Translations under genes and position numbers: made by a program
DNA from: Gammaproteobacteria bacterium
GTDB taxonomy: Bacteria; Pseudomonadota; Gammaproteobacteria; Steroidobacterales; Foliamicaceae
NCBI GenBank assembly: GCA_026707445.1
Contig: JAPOWV010000025.1
Coordinates: forward strand, 1 to 48,448
Reading direction: 5' to 3'
DNA: 48,448 nucleotides
Shown: one piece after another, positions 1 through 8,791 of the stretch
Numbering within the stretch: the stretch's first letter is position 1
How the letters are laid out: each line of letters begins with the position of its first letter
Notes under the pieces: generated by a model
Seen by the model: only the letters and a program-made list of their open reading frames with translations
Told to the model about the DNA's origin: nothing
Database searches by the model: none

Positions 1-67
1 ATGTAAGTGGTTGTAATAACTCACATTATCCAACAAATCGAGGCCCCTATCCACTGCCTGGTGAAAT

Positions 68-610
68 ATGCGGGCTAGTCCAATCTCAACCCAATCAGCT
101 GTGCCGCGGGTACGTCCCGGCGTACAGCCCGATCGACCGGACTCGGACGGGGGCGACAACACCAGACAGACCCCATCTCTTGAGAAAAAACACATTGAGG
201 AACTAAAACACGACCACTACGCCAGCCATTGCCAAATGTGCTTGTGCGAACGTTCGCCTCAAGAATTGGCGCCGGCTGGCAGCTACATTGAGTCCGAGGA
301 AGTTCGTCAGAGCGTAGTGCATGCGCACCATACGGATCTGGTGTCGGCCGGTGGCGCACGTCACGCCGGCAACATTATTCTGCTATGCAAGTTGCATCAC
401 GATAACTACGGAAGACAATTCACCCGTTCGGGGATTAGCGCTGCTCTTCGGGACAATCCAAAGCGTATGTCTGTCTGCTACGACGATGACTCCCATGTCA
501 ATGGCCAGCAGATCCAACTCGCGATCTCGGGAACAGGGGAAGTGGTCAAGCTCTTCTTTACCGACTACCACTTTGAATATTGGCTGTCACAGGAACCAGC
601 GTCAGATTGA
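68..610 (+). CDS. HNH endonuclease domain protein, possibly a truncated remnant
   Basis: The 180-residue product carries an HNH (beta-beta-alpha metal) nuclease core: a CxxC pair at C55/C58, an H-x-H-H cluster at 85-88, N102, and a C-x2-H-H motif at 107-111. Proteins of this type cut DNA and are frequent in defence loci and as C-terminal domains of larger proteins. The first 40 or so residues are Pro/Arg/Asp-rich and look unlike a folded domain, and an in-frame TGA sits two codons before the ATG. The gene may therefore be the surviving C-terminal part of a larger disrupted gene whose upstream part lies outside the window. The start at 68 is the furthest possible; a later start is equally likely. 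The HNH assignment is firm, the biological role is not. Confidence 0.6.
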   Translation: MRASPISTQSAVPRVRPGVQPDRPDSDGGDNTRQTPSLEKKHIEELKHDHYASHCQMCLCERSPQELAPAGSYIESEEVRQSVVHAHHTDLVSAGGARHAGNIILLCKLHHDNYGRQFTRSGISAALRDNPKRMSVCYDDDSHVNGQQIQLAISGTGEVVKLFFTDYHFEYWLSQEPASD

Positions 611-779
611 AATGAGAACGCGACTGCCGGGCTAACTGGCCCTCATGTTCTTGCAACCGCTCGACCGCATAGCCAGGTAGTACAAACGGTGTACTTACGG
701 GATTCTTTCGGCAGGATTGGGCCGGATCTTTTGCATTGAAGTCTCGCGGCGCCCGTTTGCGGGTTAAGCGAACCCGGAA

Positions 780-967
780 TTACTTGAATGGCTCTACGCC
801 GAGGTCCTTGCAAATCTTTTTTGCCAGGAAATTGTCGATTTCCCTGTGCCGGGGAATCGCGGATCGACGTTCGCCTTTGCTGTCCCGCACCATGAATGAC
901 GTCTGCCTTCGCGAATCCTTTCGCAGCCCTGTCGGCGAAGGAGCTGCAACAGCTCAACTCGCTTCAT
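780..967 (-). pseudogene. hicA: HicA-family mRNA interferase toxin, frameshifted
   Basis: Read on the minus strand, the gene starts with ATG at 967, overlapping the hicB stop as ATGA. It gives MKRVELLQLLRRQGCERIRE and then GRRHSW in frame 1. After about 886-892 the homologous reading continues in another frame (RDSKGERRSAIPRHREIDNF, then a LAKKICKDLGV segment) to a TAA at 780-782. The whole span is 188 bases, one short of 63 codons, so a single-base deletion near the HSWW site explains the break. HicA is the small dsRBD-like ribonuclease toxin of hicAB modules, and the IPRHREI stretch is typical of the family. As sequenced, frame 1 would end early at a TAG and lose the conserved C-terminal half. 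A sequencing error cannot be excluded. Confidence 0.75.
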
Positions 968-1173
968 GCGATAGCGACCTTCTCCTCATAATAGTCATCG
1001 CCGGCAGCGGCCAGTGCGTCTTGCCGATTGAATCCGAGCGCCTCGGATAGCGTCTCCGCAAGGCTTCGACGTAACTCCTCGCGCGTGGGTTCCTGGCAGT
1101 TCACGCCAGGAACCTCCTCAATCCGGCCAATCCACCACTCACCGCTTCTCTTGATGACGGCTGTGTACTCCAT
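964..1173 (-). CDS. hicB: HicB-family antitoxin, short form
   Basis: This 69-residue protein begins MEYTAVIKRSGEWWIGRIEE and continues with VPGVNCQEPTREELRRSL, the partial RNase H-like fold of HicB antitoxins that bind and block HicA. An AAGGA ribosome binding site lies about 12 bases before the ATG at 1173. The reading frame is open further upstream, but that part is transposase debris and has no start as good. Antitoxin precedes toxin, and the stop overlaps the hicA start in ATGA, the usual translationally coupled layout. No DNA-binding C-terminal domain is present, so autoregulation would have to come from elsewhere. Because hicA is frameshifted, this antitoxin may now be an orphan. Confidence 0.75.
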   Translation of the reverse strand: MEYTAVIKRSGEWWIGRIEEVPGVNCQEPTREELRRSLAETLSEALGFNRQDALAAAGDDYYEEKVAIA

Positions 1174-1254
1174 CTTAGTTTTCCGTTCCTTATGCAAATC
1201 CACGATTCCGAAGTATACCGGCCACAACGCCACCTTACCGCGGCAGCCCCAGTT

Positions 1255-1360
1255 TTTCAGCTTGACGCGGTTGCGCTTGTGTGGGGCGATCAGAGTCACG
1301 CACAGCGCTTCGCATTCGCATCCCAGGAGGTCGCTGACGTAGGCTTTGTCGCCGCCGTGC
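1255..1360 (-). mobile_element. Relic of an IS5-type transposase C-terminal region
   Basis: On the minus strand this stretch translates to GGDKAYVSDLLGCECEALC and then VTLIAPHKRNRVKLK. The combination of GDKAY-x-SD-x-L with a later IAPHKRNR motif is typical of the catalytic core of IS5-family DDE transposases. Homology stops abruptly on both sides: an in-frame stop lies upstream at 1402-1404, and downstream the frame runs without a stop into hicB. No inverted repeats or complete insertion sequence could be seen. I read it as a decayed fragment that marks past transposition next to the toxin-antitoxin pair. Confidence 0.5.
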
Positions 1361-1644
1361 TCGGCGCACAGTGGATGTAGATGAAGACGATTGGATTCTG
1401 TTCAAACACGGATTTGCTCAGTTGCAGAGCGAAATCCCTTTCGATGGGCCGTTGGAAATGGTGAAGGCACTATTCGAAGCGACCGAGAGAGCCACGGCCG
1501 GCATCATATTTGCCCTATTGCGACCGACGCATTGAGAACGCAATATGCTCGGGCGGTCGCTGAACCACGAGTAAGCACATTGTTTCGTATGTACAACACG
1601 GCGGATCGGACCAGGCTGATTACAATCTGCAACAGTAACTTGCG
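1361..1644. other. Gap with no convincing gene; weak small ORF
   Basis: Between the transposase relic and the protease gene no homologous gene is recognisable. A GTG-initiated plus-strand frame at 1371-1535 would give a 54-residue acidic peptide starting VDVDEDDWILFKHG. It has protein-like composition but no visible ribosome binding site and no family I recognise. A TACAAT hexamer at 1621-1626 could be a -10 element for the protease gene, but no good -35 partner is present. Confidence 0.3.
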
Positions 1645-2550
1645 ATGGAGCAAAGAGTGATACGCAAACCGGATCGCCAGTATGACGATTTTGCAGAGAT
1701 CATTCCGTGGGCCTCAATGGGCCAGTCGAGCGTTGCCTCAGAAGTGGGACGGAGTCTGCTGCCAATCGGTATCTTTGACTCCAATCTCCCCGTCTCGAAA
1801 TACGAAGGGACATCAAAAGAAGTATCAAACAAGGACGCAGACTTCGAAAAGTACATATTGAATATTGTCGGGACTGCTATACGAACTGGAACCGGCAAGT
1901 TGGTGACGTGCCTTCACGTAGTTGAGGCCATCATCAATAAAATGTCAAAGGGATACGCGCTTGTCAGCCGCACACTACCGGGGAACACTATTGCTCATAC
2001 GGCATGCGCGTTTGGCTCCGCACTTAAGTATGTTCGGCCGCGCCAGAAAAAGGGAGACGCGGGAGTCGATTTGGCCGTGATTCCATTTGTTCCTAGAGAC
2101 CGCTATGGAAATGTTATTGATACGCCACCCATAGTGTGGGGAGACTCCACTAAACTCGGTGTCGGGGCTCGTGTGCTTGTGGGGGGATTTCCCTATGGCA
2201 CAGACCTATTCAAGATCACCCAAACAAATCGTGGTGTCGTGCAGCCATCGTTCTTCGATGGCATTGTCAGCGCGATCATACCTGCGCAGAATGAACGGGA
2301 AACGAGACTGATTCAAATGAGCACGCAGGCTGCTGGGGGGATGAGCGGAGGAGCGGTTTTCGATCCTGAGACCGGTTCAGCCTACGGGATGATTACCTCA
2401 AGCCTTCAAGGTTTAGGTGGTGACTTGCATCCTGTGACTTATGCCATTCCAAGCGAGGTCATACTCCCTTACTCGGGTGCGATAAATTACGATTCCGAAC
2501 TTGGGCGTATGGGAGACGATGATCCAATGTGGTTTGATGAGATTGAATAA
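1645..2550 (+). CDS. Trypsin-like serine protease (S1 fold)
   Basis: The 301-residue protein has the three landmarks of a chymotrypsin-fold protease: H91 in CLHVVEA, D142 in GVDLAVIP and S234 in GGMSGGAVF. No signal peptide or membrane segment is seen, so it probably acts in the cytoplasm, unlike secreted trypsins. Such proteases occur as effectors in prokaryotic immunity, for example in some AVAST systems and other NTPase-linked loci. Here it points toward the STAND NTPase gene from the opposite strand, with the two stop codons 90 bases apart. It is therefore not co-transcribed with that gene, and functional linkage is only inferred. No clear Shine-Dalgarno sequence precedes the ATG at 1645, so the start is uncertain. 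Confidence 0.7.
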   Translation: MEQRVIRKPDRQYDDFAEIIPWASMGQSSVASEVGRSLLPIGIFDSNLPVSKYEGTSKEVSNKDADFEKYILNIVGTAIRTGTGKLVTCLHVVEAIINKMSKGYALVSRTLPGNTIAHTACAFGSALKYVRPRQKKGDAGVDLAVIPFVPRDRYGNVIDTPPIVWGDSTKLGVGARVLVGGFPYGTDLFKITQTNRGVVQPSFFDGIVSAIIPAQNERETRLIQMSTQAAGGMSGGAVFDPETGSAYGMITSSLQGLGGDLHPVTYAIPSEVILPYSGAINYDSELGRMGDDDPMWFDEIE

Positions 2551-2639
2551 GGCTAAGGAAGTGGTCTCTTATCCGGATGGGCGAGTTGTCCGAAGCCATC
2601 AGAATACGTTGATTTATAGGCCTGCCTGCGACCAGCAAA

Positions 2640-5600
2640 TCACCGTAGGAGTGTTGACAGGCGATGCAGTAGCCGCCGAGCATCGGGCCATCCGACCTCC
2701 GAAAGGACATTGAGGCATTCGATGAGTCTCTGGCGCCGACCCATGTCATCAAACAACTCGCGATGATCCGCGAGAATAATGCCTACGATCTTGACAAATC
2801 GTTCCGCCGCCATCCGATCAAATTCATAACCGTGCTTGCGTCCCCCATTCAGCAAAGCTCGCGCGAGGAGATCAAATACCTCGGCGGGATTGCCAGGAAG
2901 CAGGAATTCCAAGAGTTCCGTTAGACGGTAAATTGTGGGCGGCGCTGCAACATCGGCAATCCGCTCCAGTGTTGGTTTCATTTCACTTAGGAAAGCACGA
3001 ATCAATTCATTCCCACTGCGGTCGGAATCTCGTTCATCATCCGACGCTAATGCCTTAGAGGCCGAATGAATCTGTCCGCAGAGCGTCTCAAGTGACATGG
3101 CATAGCGTTCCCCGCGCTTATGGTCAGCTTGCGTAGCTTCCCCGGAGCGAACAACTTCAAAATAGTCCTGAAACCGTTGAGCTGATGCCTCGGCGGCCGC
3201 GCAACAATACCGCTGCGCGCGATGCGTGATTTCTTCAACTTCAGGGCGTTCGTCCCTGTATTTCAAGTCAACTGCGCCGGCGGCTACTCGAATGGCTCTT
3301 CCCAATTCGGGATGGTGCTCCTCGGGATTCGTGAGCCATGACTCGATTTCGAGCAATGATTCTGGTCGATTCCGATAGATTGCGAGCCCCGCCATGCGGC
3401 TGCCGAGGTGTTGCAGGATGGCAATAGCCGCCTGCTGGTCCCGATCCAAGTCGAGCGCAAGGGTTTTGAAAACCAATTGCTCCGCACGCACAGCGTCGAT
3501 GCTGGATGCGTATCGAAGAAAATCCTGCGCAAAGAACCGCAGTACTCCCAAGTTTTGCTCCTCCGATGCGACGTATTCCGCTAATGCCCACATGCGATTG
3601 GGCGTCGACTGAGCAAGAAAAGTGAGGCGCTGAGCCACCTGCATTCTTGCAGCGGGATTGGGCACACGAAGGAATTGCTCAATTGCAGGCAAAACTGCTT
3701 GTGCGCACTCCGTGTTGATCCTTCCTATCTCCATTAGAGCTCTAGCTGTCTCGACTGCAGGATCCGGTGAATCCCAACCATGTGGAGGTTCCTCAAACTG
3801 AGCCTGAGCTTCGGGGCTCCAGGGTTCAACAGGCAATTCAGCAAGCCTGAGCACAAGTGCGATCAGCGATTCAACGGCCTGCGTTTCGTTGCTGAAATAT
3901 TTGGCGAGCAGGCCTGATATTTTTACCGCCGCTTCTGCCGCCATCTCAAGCACTTGCTTGACAACCGAGGCTGGTAGTTCATTTTCGGCCCGAACTGCCT
4001 TGTCAAGGAGATGCGCTACTCCGTTTATGTTCTTTGTGAGATCTTCAATGCCTGTGGAGCCGTCGACAATTTCTTGAGCAGTAGCCTTTGATTCTCGAGC
4101 CGTCTTGAGAACGCTGGCGATTTCCGGGTCACTCGATTCATTTTCACGCTCTCTCGATTCCTGCCAAATTGCCCCTCCTTCGGAATCTGTCTCGAACCGG
4201 ATTGGCCTCTCGTTGCGCAAGGTCTCGTTCGATTCATCGTCTCTTTCAGCCAGAAAGGCGCGGGCTTCGCTAGTTACCAGATTCGCCTCACCGACACATT
4301 GGAAAAGAACCGCGAGGATTCTGCTCCTCGCATCAGTGGCCCGGGAGGTTGCAAATTCAAACTGTAGTGCGGAGCGCTCAAACGCTCTCCGGGAATTCGC
4401 GGTTTCGAAGGGATATCTGGCGGCGATGAAATCAATCGCGTCCTTGCGCGTATCCAAACAGGTCAGAAAAGGTTCCTGAGTGGCGATAGGCCACAGTGAG
4501 TCCCCAATCTCCTCGGGGCGCCGTGCCGCGACCATGAAAGTGCGGGCCCACAGTATTCCGAGCATGTTGGCCGCCGCGATCTCTCCAATCATTACCTTAG
4601 CCAAATCTGCCTCGGCCGATTCAAGAAAGCGCATAAAGTGATAGATCATCACGCGCTCAGGATCACCGCGACTTCTCTCCATGTTGCACGCCCAAGCGCA
4701 ACTTCGGTCTTCTTGTAGCCTGATCGTGCCTCCCGGTATTGACATCACCCAATTGTTAGCCTGCGAATCGATTCTTCCCTCCCTTTGTGCATATCCCCAT
4801 AGAGCTCTTACGAGTGCCCTGACTGCTTGCGGGGTGTGGGAATCCAGAAACTGGGGAAAGAACTCGCCGAGACTCCACCATGCCATCTTGTAGTCCTGCT
4901 GGCGAGTGCTCGTCAGCACAACGACTTTGCTTTGGCCCAGTTGCGTGGTAGTTCCATCGGTAATATTTCCAATAAAGGTCAATCCGTAAATCTCTACAAG
5001 AAGCTCCGGGTCCGTATTGCAGATCGAGCCTGCGTTACGCGCCAACTGGGGTATTTCCTGGTCCCCATGAGATTGAAATCGCTCTGCTTCGAATAGCCGA
5101 TAAAACAGGTTTCGCGATCCTTCGATATCAATTTCGTAGGTAGCGGCCACAACATCAATTGCGGCCCGACTGAGCATAGGATCAGATTCTGGCGTTTCTA
5201 AGCAGAATTCCAGGAGGCCGCGCGCCGCACGGCCAATTCGCGCCCGGTTCTCATCGGAGTCTGCACGCTCGTAGACGGCATTCAACAACGCCCGTAATGG
5301 CCACGCCCATTCTTTCAGATTGCCCAACAGTTGATTAGCCATTTCACAAAAGAAATCGAACGCGATCGTTTGCTTGTCCTCTAGGCGCACGAACACAGAC
5401 GAGATCACATTTCCTAGCGCCTTGAAAGAGTCAGTTCCACTGTCCTGTCCGGCATCCAGTAGCGCCGCTCGCAGCCCCAGTGCATCACCCGAATCGTGAG
5501 GCAGTTGGGAAGCCACTCCAGCCGCTACGGCACGAGCTACCGGATCGCAGTCAGTGTTGCCGCAAAGTCGCAAAATTGCTTCCCAAAAGCGCTTGCGGCT

Positions 5601-7619
5601 TCCCTCGGTGTCGTCCCAAAGGTCCATCAGTGAATAGGAAAGTGCTTGTGCCAACATGAGGCCCAAGCCGTCGTTCTGGCTAAATCGACTTGAGGTAGCG
5701 CTCAAATCATCGATGTCCAGGTAAACGCGGCTGGCCGCATAGTCGAAAAGAATGTGATGTCGGAATTGGAGGATTTGTCCCTTGCGAGCTGACCAGAAAA
5801 CGTTCTCGTGAAGAAGCTCATCAAGCAGTTCCGGATTCCTCGCGCTCATCGCCGCCACTTCCAGTTTGCGCACTTGCAGCGACTCCAAATCAATCATTCG
5901 GTCAATTGCATCGTGAAGACAAAGCTCAGCTGGCGTCCCGTAATGCTCAATGCGGTGCTCCCAATAGCGGCTCAAGAGTTGAACCTGACTGTTGACATCG
6001 CCCAAGGAATGAGGAGTTACTCCGCTGCTAATCAACTCCGAAAGTAGTTGGGTATTGAAGGGCACGCGCGCAAGGTTCCGGAGCCTTTCTCCGCCCGCAT
6101 TGACCGCCGCCGCCAAGTCTGGAGCACCTTGCAGTAGATTTGTCAATTCCTCATGCGTCCATGAAGGCACGTGAACGTGCAGAACTTCCGAGAACGCGCT
6201 ATCCGAAAACTCTTCCGAGGGTGGATTGCCTCGAAAGAGTTGCCTGAACTGCATACCTGTATGCAAATCAAAAGTACGAATTGAAGCTATAACCCGCCAT
6301 CTCCGCTCATCAAGCGCAAGCACCTCTTCAATGAGCGCCCGAAATACCGCCTCGTTTTTTCCACCACGCGTCGCGTCCAACGCGTCAAGAAACAGAATCG
6401 CCGGCTGATTACCGGGCCAGTTCGCCAATACGTCGCACACCGGATGATTGATCCCTAATTCCCCGGCCATTTCTGATCGAGAACTCACCGACAATCCATC
6501 AACTGCAAGGACCAAGACATCAAATCCTTCGTCCGCAATTTGTTTTGCGCTCACGCTTACTAGAGCGCTCTTGCCCGCTCCTGGTTCCCCTACCAGTAAG
6601 AGCGAATTCGAACGAGCCGCATCAACAACAGCGTTTGAGCATGCCCTTTCAACCCTGATGCTCTGGCCCTGCAATTCGATGGACTCGTGACCGCGCAATC
6701 GCTCTTGCACGCCGCTGCTCCATTGCAATAGCTGTTCAACATCGTCCTGAAAGCTGGGAGGCGCCTTGAGTTGAATCCCCCTCGCGGACAGATTTCTTCG
6801 CAAGCCGGCCATATCACACCCAAGGCTGCGCTGCATAAGTTCTTGGCAGTGCTGGGAAAGCAAGGTAAGCGCCGGTTCAGGCTCAGTCGCGTCATCAAGG
6901 ACGTTTGCAAGTAGGCCTTCCGCGAAAGACCCATCGGCGCCGTCGAATCGAAACTCGATGACGGTTGCCAGGCGCGCGATTGATTGGATTTCATCCTCGC
7001 TAGGGGCTTGGTCCTTCTCCGCTTCCCAAGCTGCACTCAGATGTTGAATAAAGACCTGAAGAGCACGCGCCGTTTTCGTAGGCAAGGGCGCAGAGCGAGC
7101 ATGCCGAAGAGTCGCAAGTCCTTCCCTAAGGGCATGGGTAATGGTCGAAGGAGCTTTGGGCCCAACAGCAAGAACCAATCGATTCCGTTCCAGACTTAGC
7201 GGACGGTTCCAACCTTGGTCACCTTTGCCTTCCGAGCAGGCGATCCATTGACGGACGAATTGCATCGCAACCTTGGCCATTTCGCTGTCGGGTCTCTTCG
7301 ACAGAGTCAATGTGGACTTGGCTTGGACGAATAGCCAGCCGAAATCGGATTTAACGAGAATATCGTCGGTGGGCGTTTCAGCCTCGAAGTGCAGTAGAGT
7401 GACTTGCCTCCCTCCCAACCGAGCAGGCAAGCACCGTTCCGCAAGCAGATGAGATGCAAACCAAGCGCCAAGTTGAGCTTGGAAGCTGATGCCGGCTGCG
7501 GTACCGCTGCCCCCGCCACCAGCACTGAATTTGCCTACTGACGAGTCACTAGGACGCGTATCTGTCATGTCTTGCGCGGGTTGTACAGGAAACTGGCAAT
7601 CGGCCTCGTCAGCCTTCAT
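2640..7619 (-). CDS. Large STAND-type NTPase with N-terminal PD-(D/E)XK nuclease domain
   Basis: This 1,659-residue protein has three visible parts. Residues 40-150 resemble a PD-(D/E)XK nuclease, with D85/D86 and Q99-x-K101 in FVQAKS as likely metal and catalytic residues. Residues 320-460 form a P-loop NTPase: Walker A GEPGAGKS at 344-351, Walker B ILFLDALD at 408-415, and an arginine-containing VIASIRTF strand near 443-450. From about 500 to the end is a long stretch of Leu/Ala-rich helices with no enzyme motif, as expected for a helical-repeat sensor. Effector, STAND NTPase and repeat sensor in this order is the plan of Avs-type antiviral proteins, which bind a phage protein and activate the effector. 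The gene begins 5 bases after hsdS and is probably the fourth gene of that operon. The start ATG at 7619 has AAGGGGA almost touching it; M18 is an alternative start. Confidence 0.7.
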   Translation of the reverse strand: MKADEADCQFPVQPAQDMTDTRPSDSSVGKFSAGGGGSGTAAGISFQAQLGAWFASHLLAERCLPARLGGRQVTLLHFEAETPTDDILVKSDFGWLFVQAKSTLTLSKRPDSEMAKVAMQFVRQWIACSEGKGDQGWNRPLSLERNRLVLAVGPKAPSTITHALREGLATLRHARSAPLPTKTARALQVFIQHLSAAWEAEKDQAPSEDEIQSIARLATVIEFRFDGADGSFAEGLLANVLDDATEPEPALTLLSQHCQELMQRSLGCDMAGLRRNLSARGIQLKAPPSFQDDVEQLLQWSSGVQERLRGHESIELQGQSIRVERACSNAVVDAARSNSLLLVGEPGAGKSALVSVSAKQIADEGFDVLVLAVDGLSVSSRSEMAGELGINHPVCDVLANWPGNQPAILFLDALDATRGGKNEAVFRALIEEVLALDERRWRVIASIRTFDLHTGMQFRQLFRGNPPSEEFSDSAFSEVLHVHVPSWTHEELTNLLQGAPDLAAAVNAGGERLRNLARVPFNTQLLSELISSGVTPHSLGDVNSQVQLLSRYWEHRIEHYGTPAELCLHDAIDRMIDLESLQVRKLEVAAMSARNPELLDELLHENVFWSARKGQILQFRHHILFDYAASRVYLDIDDLSATSSRFSQNDGLGLMLAQALSYSLMDLWDDTEGSRKRFWEAILRLCGNTDCDPVARAVAAGVASQLPHDSGDALGLRAALLDAGQDSGTDSFKALGNVISSVFVRLEDKQTIAFDFFCEMANQLLGNLKEWAWPLRALLNAVYERADSDENRARIGRAARGLLEFCLETPESDPMLSRAAIDVVAATYEIDIEGSRNLFYRLFEAERFQSHGDQEIPQLARNAGSICNTDPELLVEIYGLTFIGNITDGTTTQLGQSKVVVLTSTRQQDYKMAWWSLGEFFPQFLDSHTPQAVRALVRALWGYAQREGRIDSQANNWVMSIPGGTIRLQEDRSCAWACNMERSRGDPERVMIYHFMRFLESAEADLAKVMIGEIAAANMLGILWARTFMVAARRPEEIGDSLWPIATQEPFLTCLDTRKDAIDFIAARYPFETANSRRAFERSALQFEFATSRATDARSRILAVLFQCVGEANLVTSEARAFLAERDDESNETLRNERPIRFETDSEGGAIWQESRERENESSDPEIASVLKTARESKATAQEIVDGSTGIEDLTKNINGVAHLLDKAVRAENELPASVVKQVLEMAAEAAVKISGLLAKYFSNETQAVESLIALVLRLAELPVEPWSPEAQAQFEEPPHGWDSPDPAVETARALMEIGRINTECAQAVLPAIEQFLRVPNPAARMQVAQRLTFLAQSTPNRMWALAEYVASEEQNLGVLRFFAQDFLRYASSIDAVRAEQLVFKTLALDLDRDQQAAIAILQHLGSRMAGLAIYRNRPESLLEIESWLTNPEEHHPELGRAIRVAAGAVDLKYRDERPEVEEITHRAQRYCCAAAEASAQRFQDYFEVVRSGEATQADHKRGERYAMSLETLCGQIHSASKALASDDERDSDRSGNELIRAFLSEMKPTLERIADVAAPPTIYRLTELLEFLLPGNPAEVFDLLARALLNGGRKHGYEFDRMAAERFVKIVGIILADHRELFDDMGRRQRLIECLNVLSEVGWPDARRLLHRLSTLLR

Positions 7620-7624
7620 TCCCC

Positions 7625-8791
7625 TTAGTCACTGGTCCCCAGAAGTCGAGACATTAGCGAAGCACTTAGCACCGAGCCAACTGCGACACCGGACTCTGCC
7701 AAGGCAACCGTGGAGCGCGCTGTTTCGACAATTTGCGCGTACTGGCGTTGTAGTCCAAGCGGAGGCACCGGAATTCTCAGTGTGGCGTATTCCTGACCGT
7801 TGATATTCGGTTGTGCAGCCGTGCGTCGTTTACTCTTGATCCACGCGTTGTAGGCAGGAGTCTGGGTCAACCCAAAAGCGACTTCAGGATGAAGTTTGCT
7901 GTCTTCCAACCGGAAGCGAATCAGGTAACCCGCAAAAACACAGAGTCCGTCTTGCGGCCGGTGAATGTATGGCTTGCCTACTGTGGCGCCGCTCCGAGCG
8001 AAAAGGAGGTCCCCATCGCGCAGCCGATAGGCCTCCCAGTCAGGAAGCGCGACTCCAACGGATTCGTCTGACAGATTCCCTCCTTCTTGTATGTCAGTGA
8101 TTCGTATGTAACGCGGTTCGCCGGACACGAGAGGTGCTGAACGAGCATTGGCTCCATACTGAGGACCAAGTATTGAGAGTTCACCTAGCGTGCAAAGAGG
8201 CCACTTCATCGGGTTTTCGGCTGGATCGCCGAACATTCGGACGAACAGCGCGGGGATAAATTCCCGCAGCCGTTTCTGGGCTTGCGCCTGTAGCCGCTCG
8301 ATATTGGTCGCCCGGTTCAGGATGCCGACGATCCGCCGCTGCTCGTCGAGCGACGGGAGGGGAATTTCGATTTCCTCAACCTTGCGCTTGTTCAGAACCT
8401 TCCCTAGAACTGCATGATTGCTGTTGTCATCGTGAGTTTTCGCTCTGAGCGCATAGAACAGGAATTCTGGGTCAAGAGCATCGGGATCTCGAATGGGCAA
8501 GGCGGCGATGGCTTCATTGTGATGCATCCGTCTGCCTGCAAAAGCCATCTTTCCTATGCTTAGCTTGAAGCTGAACAAGAGTGTGTTCGGCTCAGCGGGT
8601 TTAGGCATGACCTCGCTTATCGCAATATCCGTTATGCCTTGTCCCGTCGCCGTCAGAATGCCGCCATCGAGATCACGAATAGTCGCCCAAGGATGTGGAC
8701 CTCCCCAGTAAAGCGGTTCATTGCGACGCGGAGTTCGTCCGATACTCACATCGCACAAATCGCCCAATGTTGCATAGGTATAGCGATTCAT
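7625..8791 (-). CDS. hsdS: Type I restriction enzyme specificity subunit
   Basis: HsdS selects the DNA sequence that the type I enzyme modifies or cleaves. The 388-residue protein shows the usual duplicated plan: a first target recognition domain (about 1-145), a conserved helical spacer ending in LPSLDEQRRIVGIL and a long helix (about 145-185), a second recognition domain (about 195-345), and a second spacer around IPVPPLGLQRQYAQIVE. Its ATG at 8791 overlaps the hsdM stop in ATGA, indicating translational coupling. The two recognition domains predict a bipartite asymmetric target site that cannot be read from the sequence. The stop lies 5 bases before the STAND NTPase gene. Confidence 0.88.
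   Translation of the reverse strand: MNRYTYATLGDLCDVSIGRTPRRNEPLYWGGPHPWATIRDLDGGILTATGQGITDIAISEVMPKPAEPNTLLFSFKLSIGKMAFAGRRMHHNEAIAALPIRDPDALDPEFLFYALRAKTHDDNSNHAVLGKVLNKRKVEEIEIPLPSLDEQRRIVGILNRATNIERLQAQAQKRLREFIPALFVRMFGDPAENPMKWPLCTLGELSILGPQYGANARSAPLVSGEPRYIRITDIQEGGNLSDESVGVALPDWEAYRLRDGDLLFARSGATVGKPYIHRPQDGLCVFAGYLIRFRLEDSKLHPEVAFGLTQTPAYNAWIKSKRRTAAQPNINGQEYATLRIPVPPLGLQRQYAQIVETARSTVALAESGVAVGSVLSASLMSRLLGTSD

Noticed and set aside
1371..1535. Small GTG-initiated open frame
   Set aside because: No ribosome binding site or homologous family could be seen; it is listed only as a weak possibility in the gap annotation.
1645..7619. Calling the protease plus STAND NTPase a type 1 AVAST (Avs1) system
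   Set aside because: The genes are on opposite strands, a metallo-beta-lactamase-like partner is absent, and the NTPase has its own nuclease domain, so the name would be unsupported.
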